64,000 nt of DNA from JAFGPL01 sp963781805. GTDB taxonomy: Bacteria > Bacteroidota > Bacteroidia > Bacteroidales > UBA10428. The notes below the pieces were generated by a model, which was given only the letters and a program-made list of their open reading frames with translations, ran no database searches and had not been told where the DNA came from. A program made the translations under genes and the position numbers. The stretch lies in contig CAWAHF010000004.1 of NCBI GenBank assembly GCA_963781805.1, positions 124,001-188,000 of the forward strand. Direction: 5' to 3'. Each line of letters opens with the position of its first letter. The first letter of the stretch is position 1. Shown here piece after piece: positions 35,146 through 43,386 of this stretch.

Positions 35146-35898
35146 ATGAAATTTATTGTAATAGGAGCTGCAAAAGGCGGCTATGCAGAAAGTATAACGA
35201 GAAAGTTAGTTAACAAAGGTCATTTTGTTTTTGGAACTTACGATAAGGAATACGAAGAAAATGCTAAAAAACTCAGTAATGAATTTGATTCAAACCAACT
35301 TGACTTAAAAGAGGTAGATTTATCTGACCGTCAACAATTAAATGATTTTGTTAGCTCTGCACCTCAAGGAATTAATGGATTTGTTTTTGCTCAATTCTTT
35401 TTTGCAATGGAAAATCCGATGAATTTTGACCACTCAATTTGGGATAAAAGTATAGCCATCAATTTAACTGCACCAAATTATTTAATACATGAATTAAAAG
35501 GCAAAATGGTCGCTAATAGTTCTATAGTAATTATAACAAGCACAGAAGGATTTAGAGGTTCTTATGGAGCATCGGCATATGCAGCCACCAAAGCAGCTAT
35601 CCATAACCTAGTGAAAACTTTAGCAAATAACCTTGGCGAAAAAGGCATCAGAGTTAATGCGTTACCTGCTGGTTGGATTGGCGGAGAGATGGATACGGAC
35701 GAAATTTTTAATAAATCTCGTAAGTTAACAGCATTGGGTCGTTTAGGTAAAGATGAAGAAGTTGCAGATGTTGCCCTATTCTTATTATCTAATGAATCAA
35801 GTTTTGTTAATGGTACTACAATAGTTGCTGATGGAGGATATTTAGGTTCTGACCCATTGTCGAAATACGAATTTGATGAGGAATTTAAAAACCAATAG
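35146..35898 (+). CDS. SDR-family oxidoreductase (cassette 14)
   Basis: 250 residues of Rossmann fold. The nucleotide-binding start is unusual (VIGAAKGGYAESITRKLV). The catalytic Ser and Y-x3-K are present (SSIVIITSTEGFRGSYGASAYAATKAAI). Then come RVNALPAGWIGGEM and the conserved end FLLSNESSFVNGTTIVADGGY. It is 24 bp downstream of the radical SAM gene and 2 bp before the next gene. Substrate is unknown. Confidence 0.9.
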   Translation: MKFIVIGAAKGGYAESITRKLVNKGHFVFGTYDKEYEENAKKLSNEFDSNQLDLKEVDLSDRQQLNDFVSSAPQGINGFVFAQFFFAMENPMNFDHSIWDKSIAINLTAPNYLIHELKGKMVANSSIVIITSTEGFRGSYGASAYAATKAAIHNLVKTLANNLGEKGIRVNALPAGWIGGEMDTDEIFNKSRKLTALGRLGKDEEVADVALFLLSNESSFVNGTTIVADGGYLGSDPLSKYEFDEEFKNQ

Positions 35899-35900
35899 TT

Positions 35901-36749
35901 ATGAAGCCAAGATTATCCAAAAATAATATTGCAGCTTGGGCTTCTATTATAGGTTGTATTCTGGCTATTATTCTATTTATATGGGATAGAGAAACTCTAA
36001 TCAATTTTTTTAAATCCATAAGTTTTTCATGGGACAATGCTCCCCTAGGCATAATAATAATTTTAACTATAACATGGATTATTCAGTTAAGCTATAACCT
36101 TAAAAAAAGTAGAGCATCCCAAAGAAAGATAATTACATATTTTAAGAATTATATTGATTCTAATTATGGTAAAGAGTATATAAAGAATGTTGATTCCTCG
36201 TTAATAAGTAAGGTTGAAAATTCCATGAAGGATTTAGTGAGGCATGAACAAACTAAGGTTTTAGAACCCGATATATACTATTTATATTTGTTTTCACTTC
36301 TTAGTGGTGCTCAGAGAAGGATATGGGCTGTATCTATAATGGGTGAAGATGAATGGATTGATACACCTGAAGAAACAGAATTTCAGAGATTAAATTTAGA
36401 TGCATCAAGTAGACAAGTTCGAGTAGAAAGAATATTTGTTGTTAGCAAATCAGACGCTAAAAAGATACCAAATACTAAAAATGTTATTGAACAAATTAAC
36501 AAAAGAGATAACTACCTGTTAACATTTATTGTTTTTAAAGAAGATATTCCTTCTAAGATTACAAATAGTATCGGTAATGGATTTTTAGCCTTTGATGATT
36601 ATGCCATAGCAGAAGATGTATTTGATGGAGAATACATTAGAGGTCGGTTATTTATAGATTTGCAAAATATTAATAGCTATGATAGGCTTTACAATAACCT
36701 GAGAGATTATGCAGTACCCTTAGATACTAAGTTCATTAGCACTTTATAA
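35901..36749 (+). CDS. Two-helix membrane protein with cytosolic domain (cassette 14)
   Basis: 282 residues. Two N-terminal membrane helices (about residues 10-29 and 46-66) are followed by a basic linker (LKKSRASQRK) and a ~200-residue soluble domain with YYLYLFSLLSGAQRRIWAVSIMG, VERIFVVSKSDAKK and NGFLAFDDYAIAEDVF. The domain looks alpha/beta and somewhat like PLD-type sensor folds, but no catalytic HxK motif is seen. The family is not recognised. Closely packed between SDR and GNAT genes. Confidence 0.6.
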   Translation: MKPRLSKNNIAAWASIIGCILAIILFIWDRETLINFFKSISFSWDNAPLGIIIILTITWIIQLSYNLKKSRASQRKIITYFKNYIDSNYGKEYIKNVDSSLISKVENSMKDLVRHEQTKVLEPDIYYLYLFSLLSGAQRRIWAVSIMGEDEWIDTPEETEFQRLNLDASSRQVRVERIFVVSKSDAKKIPNTKNVIEQINKRDNYLLTFIVFKEDIPSKITNSIGNGFLAFDDYAIAEDVFDGEYIRGRLFIDLQNINSYDRLYNNLRDYAVPLDTKFISTL

Positions 36750-36751
36750 AT

Positions 36752-37195
36752 ATGAAGGATTTTACTAACCTAAAATTTCATTTGGTAACAACAAATGAAG
36801 GTTTAATGAAATCGTTTTTTGTTAGGGGTGTTGTATTTATCGAAGAACAAAAATGTAAATTCAACGAAGAGTTTGATGAATTTGAATTATTGTCCTCTCA
36901 TTTTATAGGAACAATCAATGAAGAACCAATCGCTGCTGCAAGAATTAGACTTTTTAAAGATTATGTGAAAATTGAACGTTTAGCTGTTAGAGCTGAATAC
37001 CGCAGAAAAGGAATTGGTGAAAAATTTCTTGCTTATATATTAAGTTATATTGATGAATTACAATATTCTAAAATAATTCTGCATGCTCAATCCTATTTGA
37101 CTGATTTTTATAAGAAATTTGGATTTGTTAAAAAAGGTGACAAATTTCTTGAAGTTAATATTGAGCATTATTATATGGAAAGAATATCAGGCTAG
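36752..37195 (+). CDS. GNAT-family N-acetyltransferase (cassette 14)
   Basis: 147 residues. FVRGVVFIEEQKCKFNEEFDEFE, AAARIRLFKDYVKIERLAVRAEYRRKGIGEKFLAYIL (the acetyl-CoA-binding R/Q-x2-G-x-G/A motif) and ILHAQSYLTDFYKKFGFVKKG give a complete GNAT fold. Similar to ElaA-type enzymes. It begins 2 bp after the membrane protein gene. Confidence 0.9.
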   Translation: MKDFTNLKFHLVTTNEGLMKSFFVRGVVFIEEQKCKFNEEFDEFELLSSHFIGTINEEPIAAARIRLFKDYVKIERLAVRAEYRRKGIGEKFLAYILSYIDELQYSKIILHAQSYLTDFYKKFGFVKKGDKFLEVNIEHYYMERISG

Positions 37196-37229
37196 AAATT
37201 AAGTTGATATTAATTGAAGATTTTTTTAT

Positions 37230-38561
37230 ATGCGCAATAAAGTATTCATAAGCCATGCAACTCCTGATGATAACGACTTTACAAAATGGTTAGCACTTAA
37301 ACTCGTTGGACTTGGTTATGAGGTGTGGTGTGATTTATTGAAACTTGAAAAAGCCGTTGACTTTTGGAGTAGTATTGAAAAGGAGATAAGAGAAAATACA
37401 TGTAAATTTTTAATTGTTTCATCTTTGAGTTCCAATCAAAGAGAAGGGGTTCTTAAAGAAATTGCAGTTGCCGCAAAAGTTAAAAAACAACTACAAGACG
37501 AAAAGTTTATTCTACCCTTAGCAATAGATGAGAACCTTTCTTATGATGATATAAATATTGAAATTGTTCGATTAAACGCTATCGACTTTAAAAGTTCTTG
37601 GGCTGTTGGGCTGCAGGATTTAATTAAATTCCTTGAAGATGAAAAAGTTCCTAAAAGCGATTCCGATTTAGATAAAAGCAATTTACTATATCAGCAAATT
37701 TTTCTTCAAGACAAAGGAGTATTAAATAAAAATGAAGTTTATGATTCAAACTGGTTTCCCATATCCGAATTTCCATCCGAATTAAGGTTTCATGATTATG
37801 ATTGGCGTCTTCCTAAAAATTTTGATGTTAGAAAACTAAAATACCCAGCACTAAAATTTAAACAATATGTTTGCACTTTTGCTTGGGAATTTGATTTTAT
37901 GGATGACCTTCCCAAAACCGAAGCTTATGATAATACAAATACTGTACGTTTTCCAGTATCAGAAATTCTTTCAGATGAATTTGATTCAAACGTTATTGGT
38001 GGCTTTGAGGCGCAAAGATTAATCGTTCAACTTCTAAACATGGCATTTGAACGTAAAATGCAGAATGAAAGGTTTAGAAAATATGAAATGTCAAATAAAA
38101 ACGGTTACTGGCTTGAAATAGATAAACTTGAAAAAGACAAGTATGAAAAAGTACAATTAGTCGGTACCCAAAAAGATAAAAAGTGGCATTATGGAATTTC
38201 TGGTGCAGGGAAATTATATCCATTCCCTGTTTTAATGATTTCTTCTCATATATATTTTACTTCAGATGGTAAGAATATAATCGACTCAACAAGTACTCAG
38301 CATTCGGCAAGGAGAAAACAAAGTAAAAATTGGTGGAATAATATTTGGCGTCAAAAGCTATTAGCTTTTGTTAAATATATTGCAGACGGGAAAGATGACC
38401 TTATTCTGGAGGTTGGCAGTGAAGAAAATATTCTAATTTCAACTTCTCCAGTTCAATTTAATAGTAAAGTCAGTTACAATATACCAAATAACAATAATTT
38501 AGAGGAAGAAGCAGAAATATCTGATATCAATGACTACAATGATGATGAGTCAGCAGATTAA
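37230..38561 (+). CDS. TIR-APAZ protein of a SPARTA short-Argonaute system (cassette 14)
   Basis: 443 residues. An N-terminal TIR domain (residues 1-130: KVFISHATPDDNDFTKWLALKL, YEVWCDLLKLEKAVDFW, catalytic Glu in SSIEKEIREN, KFLIVSSLSSNQREGV) is followed by an APAZ-type region of about 300 residues (LRFHDYDWRLPKNFDVRKL, FEAQRLIVQLLNMAFERKM, WWNNIWRQKLLAFV) and an acidic tail. In SPARTA systems the TIR domain hydrolyses NAD(P)+ when the partner Argonaute senses invader nucleic acid, which kills or stalls the cell. The length and the 17-bp distance to the pAgo gene match that arrangement. Confidence 0.9.
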   Translation: MRNKVFISHATPDDNDFTKWLALKLVGLGYEVWCDLLKLEKAVDFWSSIEKEIRENTCKFLIVSSLSSNQREGVLKEIAVAAKVKKQLQDEKFILPLAIDENLSYDDINIEIVRLNAIDFKSSWAVGLQDLIKFLEDEKVPKSDSDLDKSNLLYQQIFLQDKGVLNKNEVYDSNWFPISEFPSELRFHDYDWRLPKNFDVRKLKYPALKFKQYVCTFAWEFDFMDDLPKTEAYDNTNTVRFPVSEILSDEFDSNVIGGFEAQRLIVQLLNMAFERKMQNERFRKYEMSNKNGYWLEIDKLEKDKYEKVQLVGTQKDKKWHYGISGAGKLYPFPVLMISSHIYFTSDGKNIIDSTSTQHSARRKQSKNWWNNIWRQKLLAFVKYIADGKDDLILEVGSEENILISTSPVQFNSKVSYNIPNNNNLEEEAEISDINDYNDDESAD

Positions 38562-38578
38562 AATTCGGCATATTTAAA

Positions 38579-40102
38579 ATGAAAGATTTAATCTACATAG
38601 AAGAACCAAATATATTGTTTGCGCATGGACAAAAATGCACCGATGCACGAGATGGGTTATCATTATTTGGCCCTTTAACACAATTATATGGTATTAAAAG
38701 TGGTGTGGTTGGTACTAAAGAAGGTTATGCAAAATTTATAAATTATTTAAATAGAATTCAAAAACCTGTTTTTAACTCAAATAATGCTACTCGACCAATG
38801 TTTCCTGGTTTTGAAGCAGCTTTTAACTGTAAAATTGATTCTGAAACCATTTCCTTTAAAGAAATTACTAATAAAGAAATAGGTCAATTTTTATTTAGTG
38901 AAAACAACCATAAAAGAACTTATGACCTTGTTACTTTATTTATTGAAAAAATAGTTTCAGCTAGTAAAAATGATGAGGAACGCATAGATGTTTGGTTTGT
39001 AATAGTTCCTGACGAAATTTATAAATATTGCCGCCCGAATTCTTCATTACCAAAAGAGTTAATTCAGACGAAAAGTAAAATCTCTAAAAATAAAGCTAAA
39101 ACATACACTTATGCCCCATTGCTTTTTGAACAGTTTGAACAAGAAGAAAAAGAAAGGGCTGCTGAGGCAGAAACTTATAATTATGATGCTCAATTTCATG
39201 ACCAGTTAAAAGCTAGATTACTTGAATATACTATTCCCACCCAGATACTTCGTGAAAGTACAATAGCATGGCGTGACTTTAAAAATTCTTTAGGTTTTCC
39301 AATTAGAAATTTTGAAAAAATTGAAGGTCATCTAGCATGGACAATATCAACAGCTGCCTATTATAAAGCAGGTGGTAAGCCATGGAAATTAAGCGACATC
39401 AGAGAAGGCGTATGTTACTTAGGGCTGGTTTATAAGAAAGTTGAAAAGAGTAAGAATCCCAAAAATGCTTGCTGCGCTGCTCAAATGTTTTTAGATAACG
39501 GAGACGGAACTGTCTTTCGTGGCGAAGTTGGGCCTTGGTATAATCCAAAAAAGGGAGATTATCATTTAAAACCAAAAGAAGCAAAAGCGTTGCTAAATCA
39601 AGCATTAGAATCTTATAAAGAACAGAATGGAAAATATCCTAAAGAAGTTTTTATACATGCGAAAACAAATTTCAATAAGGATGAATGGCAGGCTTTTCAT
39701 GCTGTAACACCAAAAGAAACAAATATAGTTGGTGTTACGATAAAGAAGACAAAACCTTTAAAGCTTTACAAAACTGAAGGTGATTATCCTGTACTTAGAG
39801 GTAATGCGTTTGTTGTAAATAACAAAAGTGCTTTTTTATGGTCTGTAGGTTATGTGCCAAAAATTCAAACTGCATTATCAATGGAAGTTCCTAATCCTTT
39901 GTTTATAGAAATAAATAAGGGAGAAGCTGATATAGTACAAGTATTAAGGGATATTCTTGCACTAACTAAATTAAATTATAATGCATGTATTTTTGCTGAT
40001 GGTGAACCAGTAACATTACGCTTTGCAGATAAAATTGGTGATATATTAACTGCTACAAAACACATAAAAGCACCTCCATTAGCATTTAAATATTACATAT
40101 AA
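38579..40102 (+). CDS. Short prokaryotic Argonaute of a SPARTA system (cassette 14)
   Basis: 507 residues, the usual size of MID-PIWI-only short pAgos. The MID-like part is in the first ~190 residues (DEERIDVWFVIVPDEIYKYC), and the PIWI part includes ILRESTIAWRDF, HLAWTISTAAYYKAGGKPWKL, VCYLGLVYKK, MFLDNGDGTVFRG and the C-terminal APPLAFKYYI. The intact catalytic DEDX tetrad is not evident, as expected for these non-slicing Argonautes. It binds guide RNA and pairs with the TIR-APAZ protein encoded just upstream. Confidence 0.92.
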   Translation: MKDLIYIEEPNILFAHGQKCTDARDGLSLFGPLTQLYGIKSGVVGTKEGYAKFINYLNRIQKPVFNSNNATRPMFPGFEAAFNCKIDSETISFKEITNKEIGQFLFSENNHKRTYDLVTLFIEKIVSASKNDEERIDVWFVIVPDEIYKYCRPNSSLPKELIQTKSKISKNKAKTYTYAPLLFEQFEQEEKERAAEAETYNYDAQFHDQLKARLLEYTIPTQILRESTIAWRDFKNSLGFPIRNFEKIEGHLAWTISTAAYYKAGGKPWKLSDIREGVCYLGLVYKKVEKSKNPKNACCAAQMFLDNGDGTVFRGEVGPWYNPKKGDYHLKPKEAKALLNQALESYKEQNGKYPKEVFIHAKTNFNKDEWQAFHAVTPKETNIVGVTIKKTKPLKLYKTEGDYPVLRGNAFVVNNKSAFLWSVGYVPKIQTALSMEVPNPLFIEINKGEADIVQVLRDILALTKLNYNACIFADGEPVTLRFADKIGDILTATKHIKAPPLAFKYYI

Positions 40103-40194
40103 TTAACTCTTATTAGAGTTCGGTTTATACTAAATTATAATATCTTACGTTGAAATTATCAAAGGTCTTTAGCGTTTTAGGCAGATAAATCCGC

Positions 40195-40400
40195 AAGGAA
40201 CAGGAAAACGGCAATAAGGAATACAAGGGTATCCATAAATTACGCTCAAGGAGCGTCAAGGAACAGACGAGCGTTCATAAGGAACGTATGAGGAGCCATA
40301 AGGAATAGACGGGTAGCTTTAAGGAATGCATGGGAAGCCATAAGGAGCGCACAATCGCCTTTAAGGAATAGGCAAGCATCCGTAAGGAGTTCGCAATAAT
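40195..40400 (+). repeat. Degenerate tandem repeats (..TAAGGAATAGACGGG..)
   Basis: About ten imperfect copies of an ~18-20 bp unit with the core [AT]TAAGGA[AG]Y recur before the 40431 gene, for example CCATAAGGAATAGACGGG, CTTTAAGGAATGCATGGG and CCATAAGGAGCGCAC. The block fills the 328-bp gap 40103-40430. Confidence 0.75.
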
Positions 40401-40430
40401 CCAAATTATTAACTTAAAATTTTATTTTTT

Positions 40431-41090
40431 ATGGCAACTAAAAGAACATTAACCGAAGCCGAAACCCTCGAACAGTACAGAGTTTCATTAGACAATGTTG
40501 AGAACCAGTCAGAAATCGCTACAATCATGGCAGAATTCGGATACGACACCGAAACCGTTGGAGAGGGCAAAGCTTTGTTAGCAGAAACCAGACTAGCTTA
40601 TGATGCAAACAAGACCGAAGACGATGAGACTTCAGAAGCATACGGCAAATTCTCGGATTTAAAGGCACAACTTGAAGAAACATATTCACTACACCGTAAG
40701 AAAGCAAAAGTAGTATTCAGAAACGATGTGCTTATACTGGATAAGTTAGCCGTTTCAGGTAGTTTACCAAAAGCCTATGTAAAATGGTTGGAGACAGCCA
40801 AGAAATTTTACAGCGTAGCATCAACCGATACAGATTTACAAAGCAAACTGGCAAGATTAAAGATTACAACAGATGATTTAACGACCGCCAGCACCTTGAT
40901 AAGTAATCTCGAAGCAGCGAGAGCCGATTATTTAAGAGAAAAAGGAGAATCGCAAGACTCAACCAAGATAAAAGATGCAGCATTCGTAAAGATTGATGAC
41001 TGGATGAGTGAATTTTACGCAGTAGCAAAGATAGCATTGGAGGATAATCCACAACTATTAGAATCATTGGGTAAATTGGTGAGAAGTTAA
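40431..41090 (+). CDS. Helical hypothetical protein (cassette 14)
   Basis: 219 residues, almost entirely predicted helical with heptad-like spacing (EAETLEQYRVSLDNV, FSDLKAQLEETYSLHRKKAKVVF, LISNLEAARADYLREKG). It lacks signal or membrane segments. The family is not recognised. Base composition and codon use (ACC, GCC, CGA) are less AT-rich than the neighbouring SPARTA genes, so it may have arrived separately. Confidence 0.6.
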   Translation: MATKRTLTEAETLEQYRVSLDNVENQSEIATIMAEFGYDTETVGEGKALLAETRLAYDANKTEDDETSEAYGKFSDLKAQLEETYSLHRKKAKVVFRNDVLILDKLAVSGSLPKAYVKWLETAKKFYSVASTDTDLQSKLARLKITTDDLTTASTLISNLEAARADYLREKGESQDSTKIKDAAFVKIDDWMSEFYAVAKIALEDNPQLLESLGKLVRS

Positions 41091-41092
41091 GA

Positions 41093-41190
41093 TAGCCAAC
41101 GCTATTTGTTACCACATTGTCAAGTCACACGAGCCACGCTCAAACCAAAACTTGCCAAAGAGGTAACAAATGCCAGCCCTATTACCGCCT
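41093..41190 (+). repeat. Degenerate internal attC-like hairpin
   Basis: GCCAAC then GCTATTTGTTACC (41101) pairs with GGTAACAAATGCC (41162) at 12 of 13 positions, like an attC without its right GTT core. It suggests cassette 14 is a fusion of two older cassettes, the second carrying the 40431 gene. The rest of 41191-41330 has no gene. Confidence 0.55.
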
Positions 41191-41330
41191 TTAAGGGCGG
41201 TTTGGGGTTTGCCCACCCACAAAAAACAAAATAAATTCGTGCTCCGTATCAAGGTCAGTGCGGATTGATTAAGAATAAATATTAGATTTGTAAAAACTTG
41301 ATACAGATTGACTTTGAATGATGAACACCA

Positions 41331-41467
41331 GCTTACAACACGCGGTAAAAAACATTGGGGGTGCAGTGGGTCAGTCAACATACTGCCTCGCCCCAGCATC
41401 AGTAACGGTGGATACGAACGCAGCCCGTTCACCCCAACGATTTCTTACCGCCAACCGTTAGGCGCAA
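41331..41467 (+). repeat. attC-like site of cassette 14
   Basis: Left arm GCTTACAAC pairs with the intron-split start GTTG/TAAGC. Stem GCGGTAAAAAACATTGGGG / CCCCAACGATTTCTTACCGC. Loop GTGGATACGAACGCAGCCCG. Right core GTTAGGCGC at 41457. Confidence 0.92.
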
Positions 41468-41471
41468 GCTA

Positions 41472-42521
41472 ATGAGAACCACATTACAACATATAAGCAT
41501 CTTGATAATCGGATTGATTATAAACTCATGTTCAAAAGAGGAAATATCATATTGTGAGGATAATGAACCACTATATATAAATTCTGATTTCCCGATTGGA
41601 GTAGCATTTTCGACTGATTTACTCCAATATAATGACAGATACAAAGAAATCATAATAAATCAATTTAATAGAATTTCTGGGGAGACAGCTTGGCTTTATG
41701 ACAGAGTACATCCCTTCAAGGATATTTATAATTGGAGCGATTATGATACATTGGTGAAATTCGCAGAAACATATGATAAAGATATTGTAGGGCATAGTTT
41801 AGTGTATCATGATTATTTGCCTTATTGGTTGACAGAGTTTTCAGGTTCAAAATCAGATTGGGAGGCGATTTTAAAAGACCATATCCAAACTATCGTTTCA
41901 AGATACAAAGGAAAAATTGATACTTGGATAGTTGTAAATGAAGCTTTCAACGAAGATGGAACTCTTAGAAACACAATTTGGAAAGAGAATATTGGTTCAT
42001 CTTATATTTCGAAAGCCTTCAAATGGGCGCATGAAGCAAATCCCAACGCAAGATTGTTTTACAACGATTACAATCTGGCTTTAAATAGAAACAAACTTGA
42101 TGCAGTTCTTCGACTTTTAAAGACATTTAAAGAAAACGGAATTCCTGTACACGGATTGGGGTGTCAATTACATATCTTCGACCAATTTCCAGAAATCTCT
42201 GAAATAAATGAGATGGCTTTAAAAATTCAACAAAATGATTTATTGGTGTACTATTCAGAGATTGATATATCATTAAACATTTACTCAAAATATAATTCTC
42301 CAACAGATGAAATGTTAATGAATCAAAAAAGAAAATTAAAAGGTATTGTCAATGGATATAAACGCCTTAATAAGAAGTATCAATATGGTATTTCATTCTG
42401 GAATGTATCCGATGCAGATACCTGGATAAGAAACAATTTTGATAGAATTGATTGGCCTTGTATGTGGGATGATAATTACGAACCGAAACCAATGTACTGT
42501 GGAATAAAAGAAGCACTATGA
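41472..42521 (+). CDS. GH10 endo-beta-1,4-xylanase, lipoprotein (cassette 15)
   Basis: 349 residues. Lipoprotein signal ending GLIINSCSK. The GH10 fold is shown by FPIGVAFSTDLLQYN, FNRISGETAW, VGHSLVYHDYLPYWL and the acid/base Glu in DTWIVVNEAFNED (near residue 157). The nucleophile Glu is in VYYSEIDISLNIY, and the closing SFWNVSDADTWIRN is also present. It would cleave xylan at the cell surface. The start is only 14 bp after the cassette boundary. Its stop overlaps the next gene's ATG by 4 bp. Confidence 0.92.
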   Translation: MRTTLQHISILIIGLIINSCSKEEISYCEDNEPLYINSDFPIGVAFSTDLLQYNDRYKEIIINQFNRISGETAWLYDRVHPFKDIYNWSDYDTLVKFAETYDKDIVGHSLVYHDYLPYWLTEFSGSKSDWEAILKDHIQTIVSRYKGKIDTWIVVNEAFNEDGTLRNTIWKENIGSSYISKAFKWAHEANPNARLFYNDYNLALNRNKLDAVLRLLKTFKENGIPVHGLGCQLHIFDQFPEISEINEMALKIQQNDLLVYYSEIDISLNIYSKYNSPTDEMLMNQKRKLKGIVNGYKRLNKKYQYGISFWNVSDADTWIRNNFDRIDWPCMWDDNYEPKPMYCGIKEAL

Positions 42522-42973
42522 AAATTAATAAATTATTCTTCACGATTTTACTGATAATTTCGTTAACAAAATTAAATGCCCAACAATTATCAATTGGTTA
42601 TTTTCCATTTAATAATACTTTATCTATTACCTCAAATCCCGAGAGATTAATAATGATTGACGGTCGAGTAGAAACCAATACATTTTTCGGTAATATAAAT
42701 CCTGAGATTATTGGAATAGTAAACATTAAACGTTCCGACTTATTCAATATATATTCTGGCTTGAGTTGTAAAACCATAATTATCGACGGATTTAATGATG
42801 GAGACTTTATTGGAGGATATGCTGTTTCTGTTGGTTCAAGATTTAAACCGTTTGAGAAATATGATAATGTACATTTCTTGTTTGAATTATCTCCATACTT
42901 CAACAGTGAATTTAAAAGTGGTATATTAAGAGCATATATCGGGATTTCATATAAATTTAAAAAACATGAATGA
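42518..42973 (+). CDS. Small outer-membrane-like hypothetical protein (cassette 15)
   Basis: 151 residues with a signal peptide (FFTILLIISLTKLNAQ) and alternating beta strands (FNIYSGLSCKTIIIDGF, VHFLFELSPYFNSEFKSG, LRAYIGISYKFKKHE). It looks like a small beta-barrel or surface protein. Translationally coupled to the xylanase gene by a 4-bp ATGA overlap, so the two may work together. The family is not recognised. Confidence 0.6.
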   Translation: MKINKLFFTILLIISLTKLNAQQLSIGYFPFNNTLSITSNPERLIMIDGRVETNTFFGNINPEIIGIVNIKRSDLFNIYSGLSCKTIIIDGFNDGDFIGGYAVSVGSRFKPFEKYDNVHFLFELSPYFNSEFKSGILRAYIGISYKFKKHE

Positions 42974-42982
42974 ATATAGCCA

Positions 42983-43119
42983 GCGCCTAACACGCAATAT
43001 ACGTAAGCCGGGGTTTGTGGGCAATTTAAACTTTTCTACATTTACTCAAAATCGCAACGGTTTGATAAGTAGAAGCTCTGAAATCCCGGCCTCCGCATAT
43101 TGCCATCCGTTACCGCCAA
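42983..43119 (+). repeat. attC-like site of cassette 15
   Basis: Left arm GCGCCTAAC is the exact complement of the cassette start GTTAGGCGC (41457). Stem CGCAATATACG / CGCATATTGCC, then GCCGGGGTTT / AAATCCCGGC. Loop GTTTGATAAGTAG. Right core GTTACCGCC at 43109. Confidence 0.95.
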
Positions 43120-43386
43120 GTGTAAGAAGACAGAAACTACAGACATGAATTGAAAAGTAAACCATTGTGAAAGGACAGAAAAACGAAATATTAACAAAAC
43201 AAGAAAGCCGACACTCAAGGCGACCTGATGTTTTTTATTTTTTGCCCACCGCACATTTTTTTAAACAATTACCGACCCACAAATGGCACATTTGCTTTTG
43301 CCCCAATGCACAAAGCCAATGCTTCGGCAAAAACAAAAGAGCCATTTCCTTCATTTCTATTATCACCTCATTACACAATAATATTT

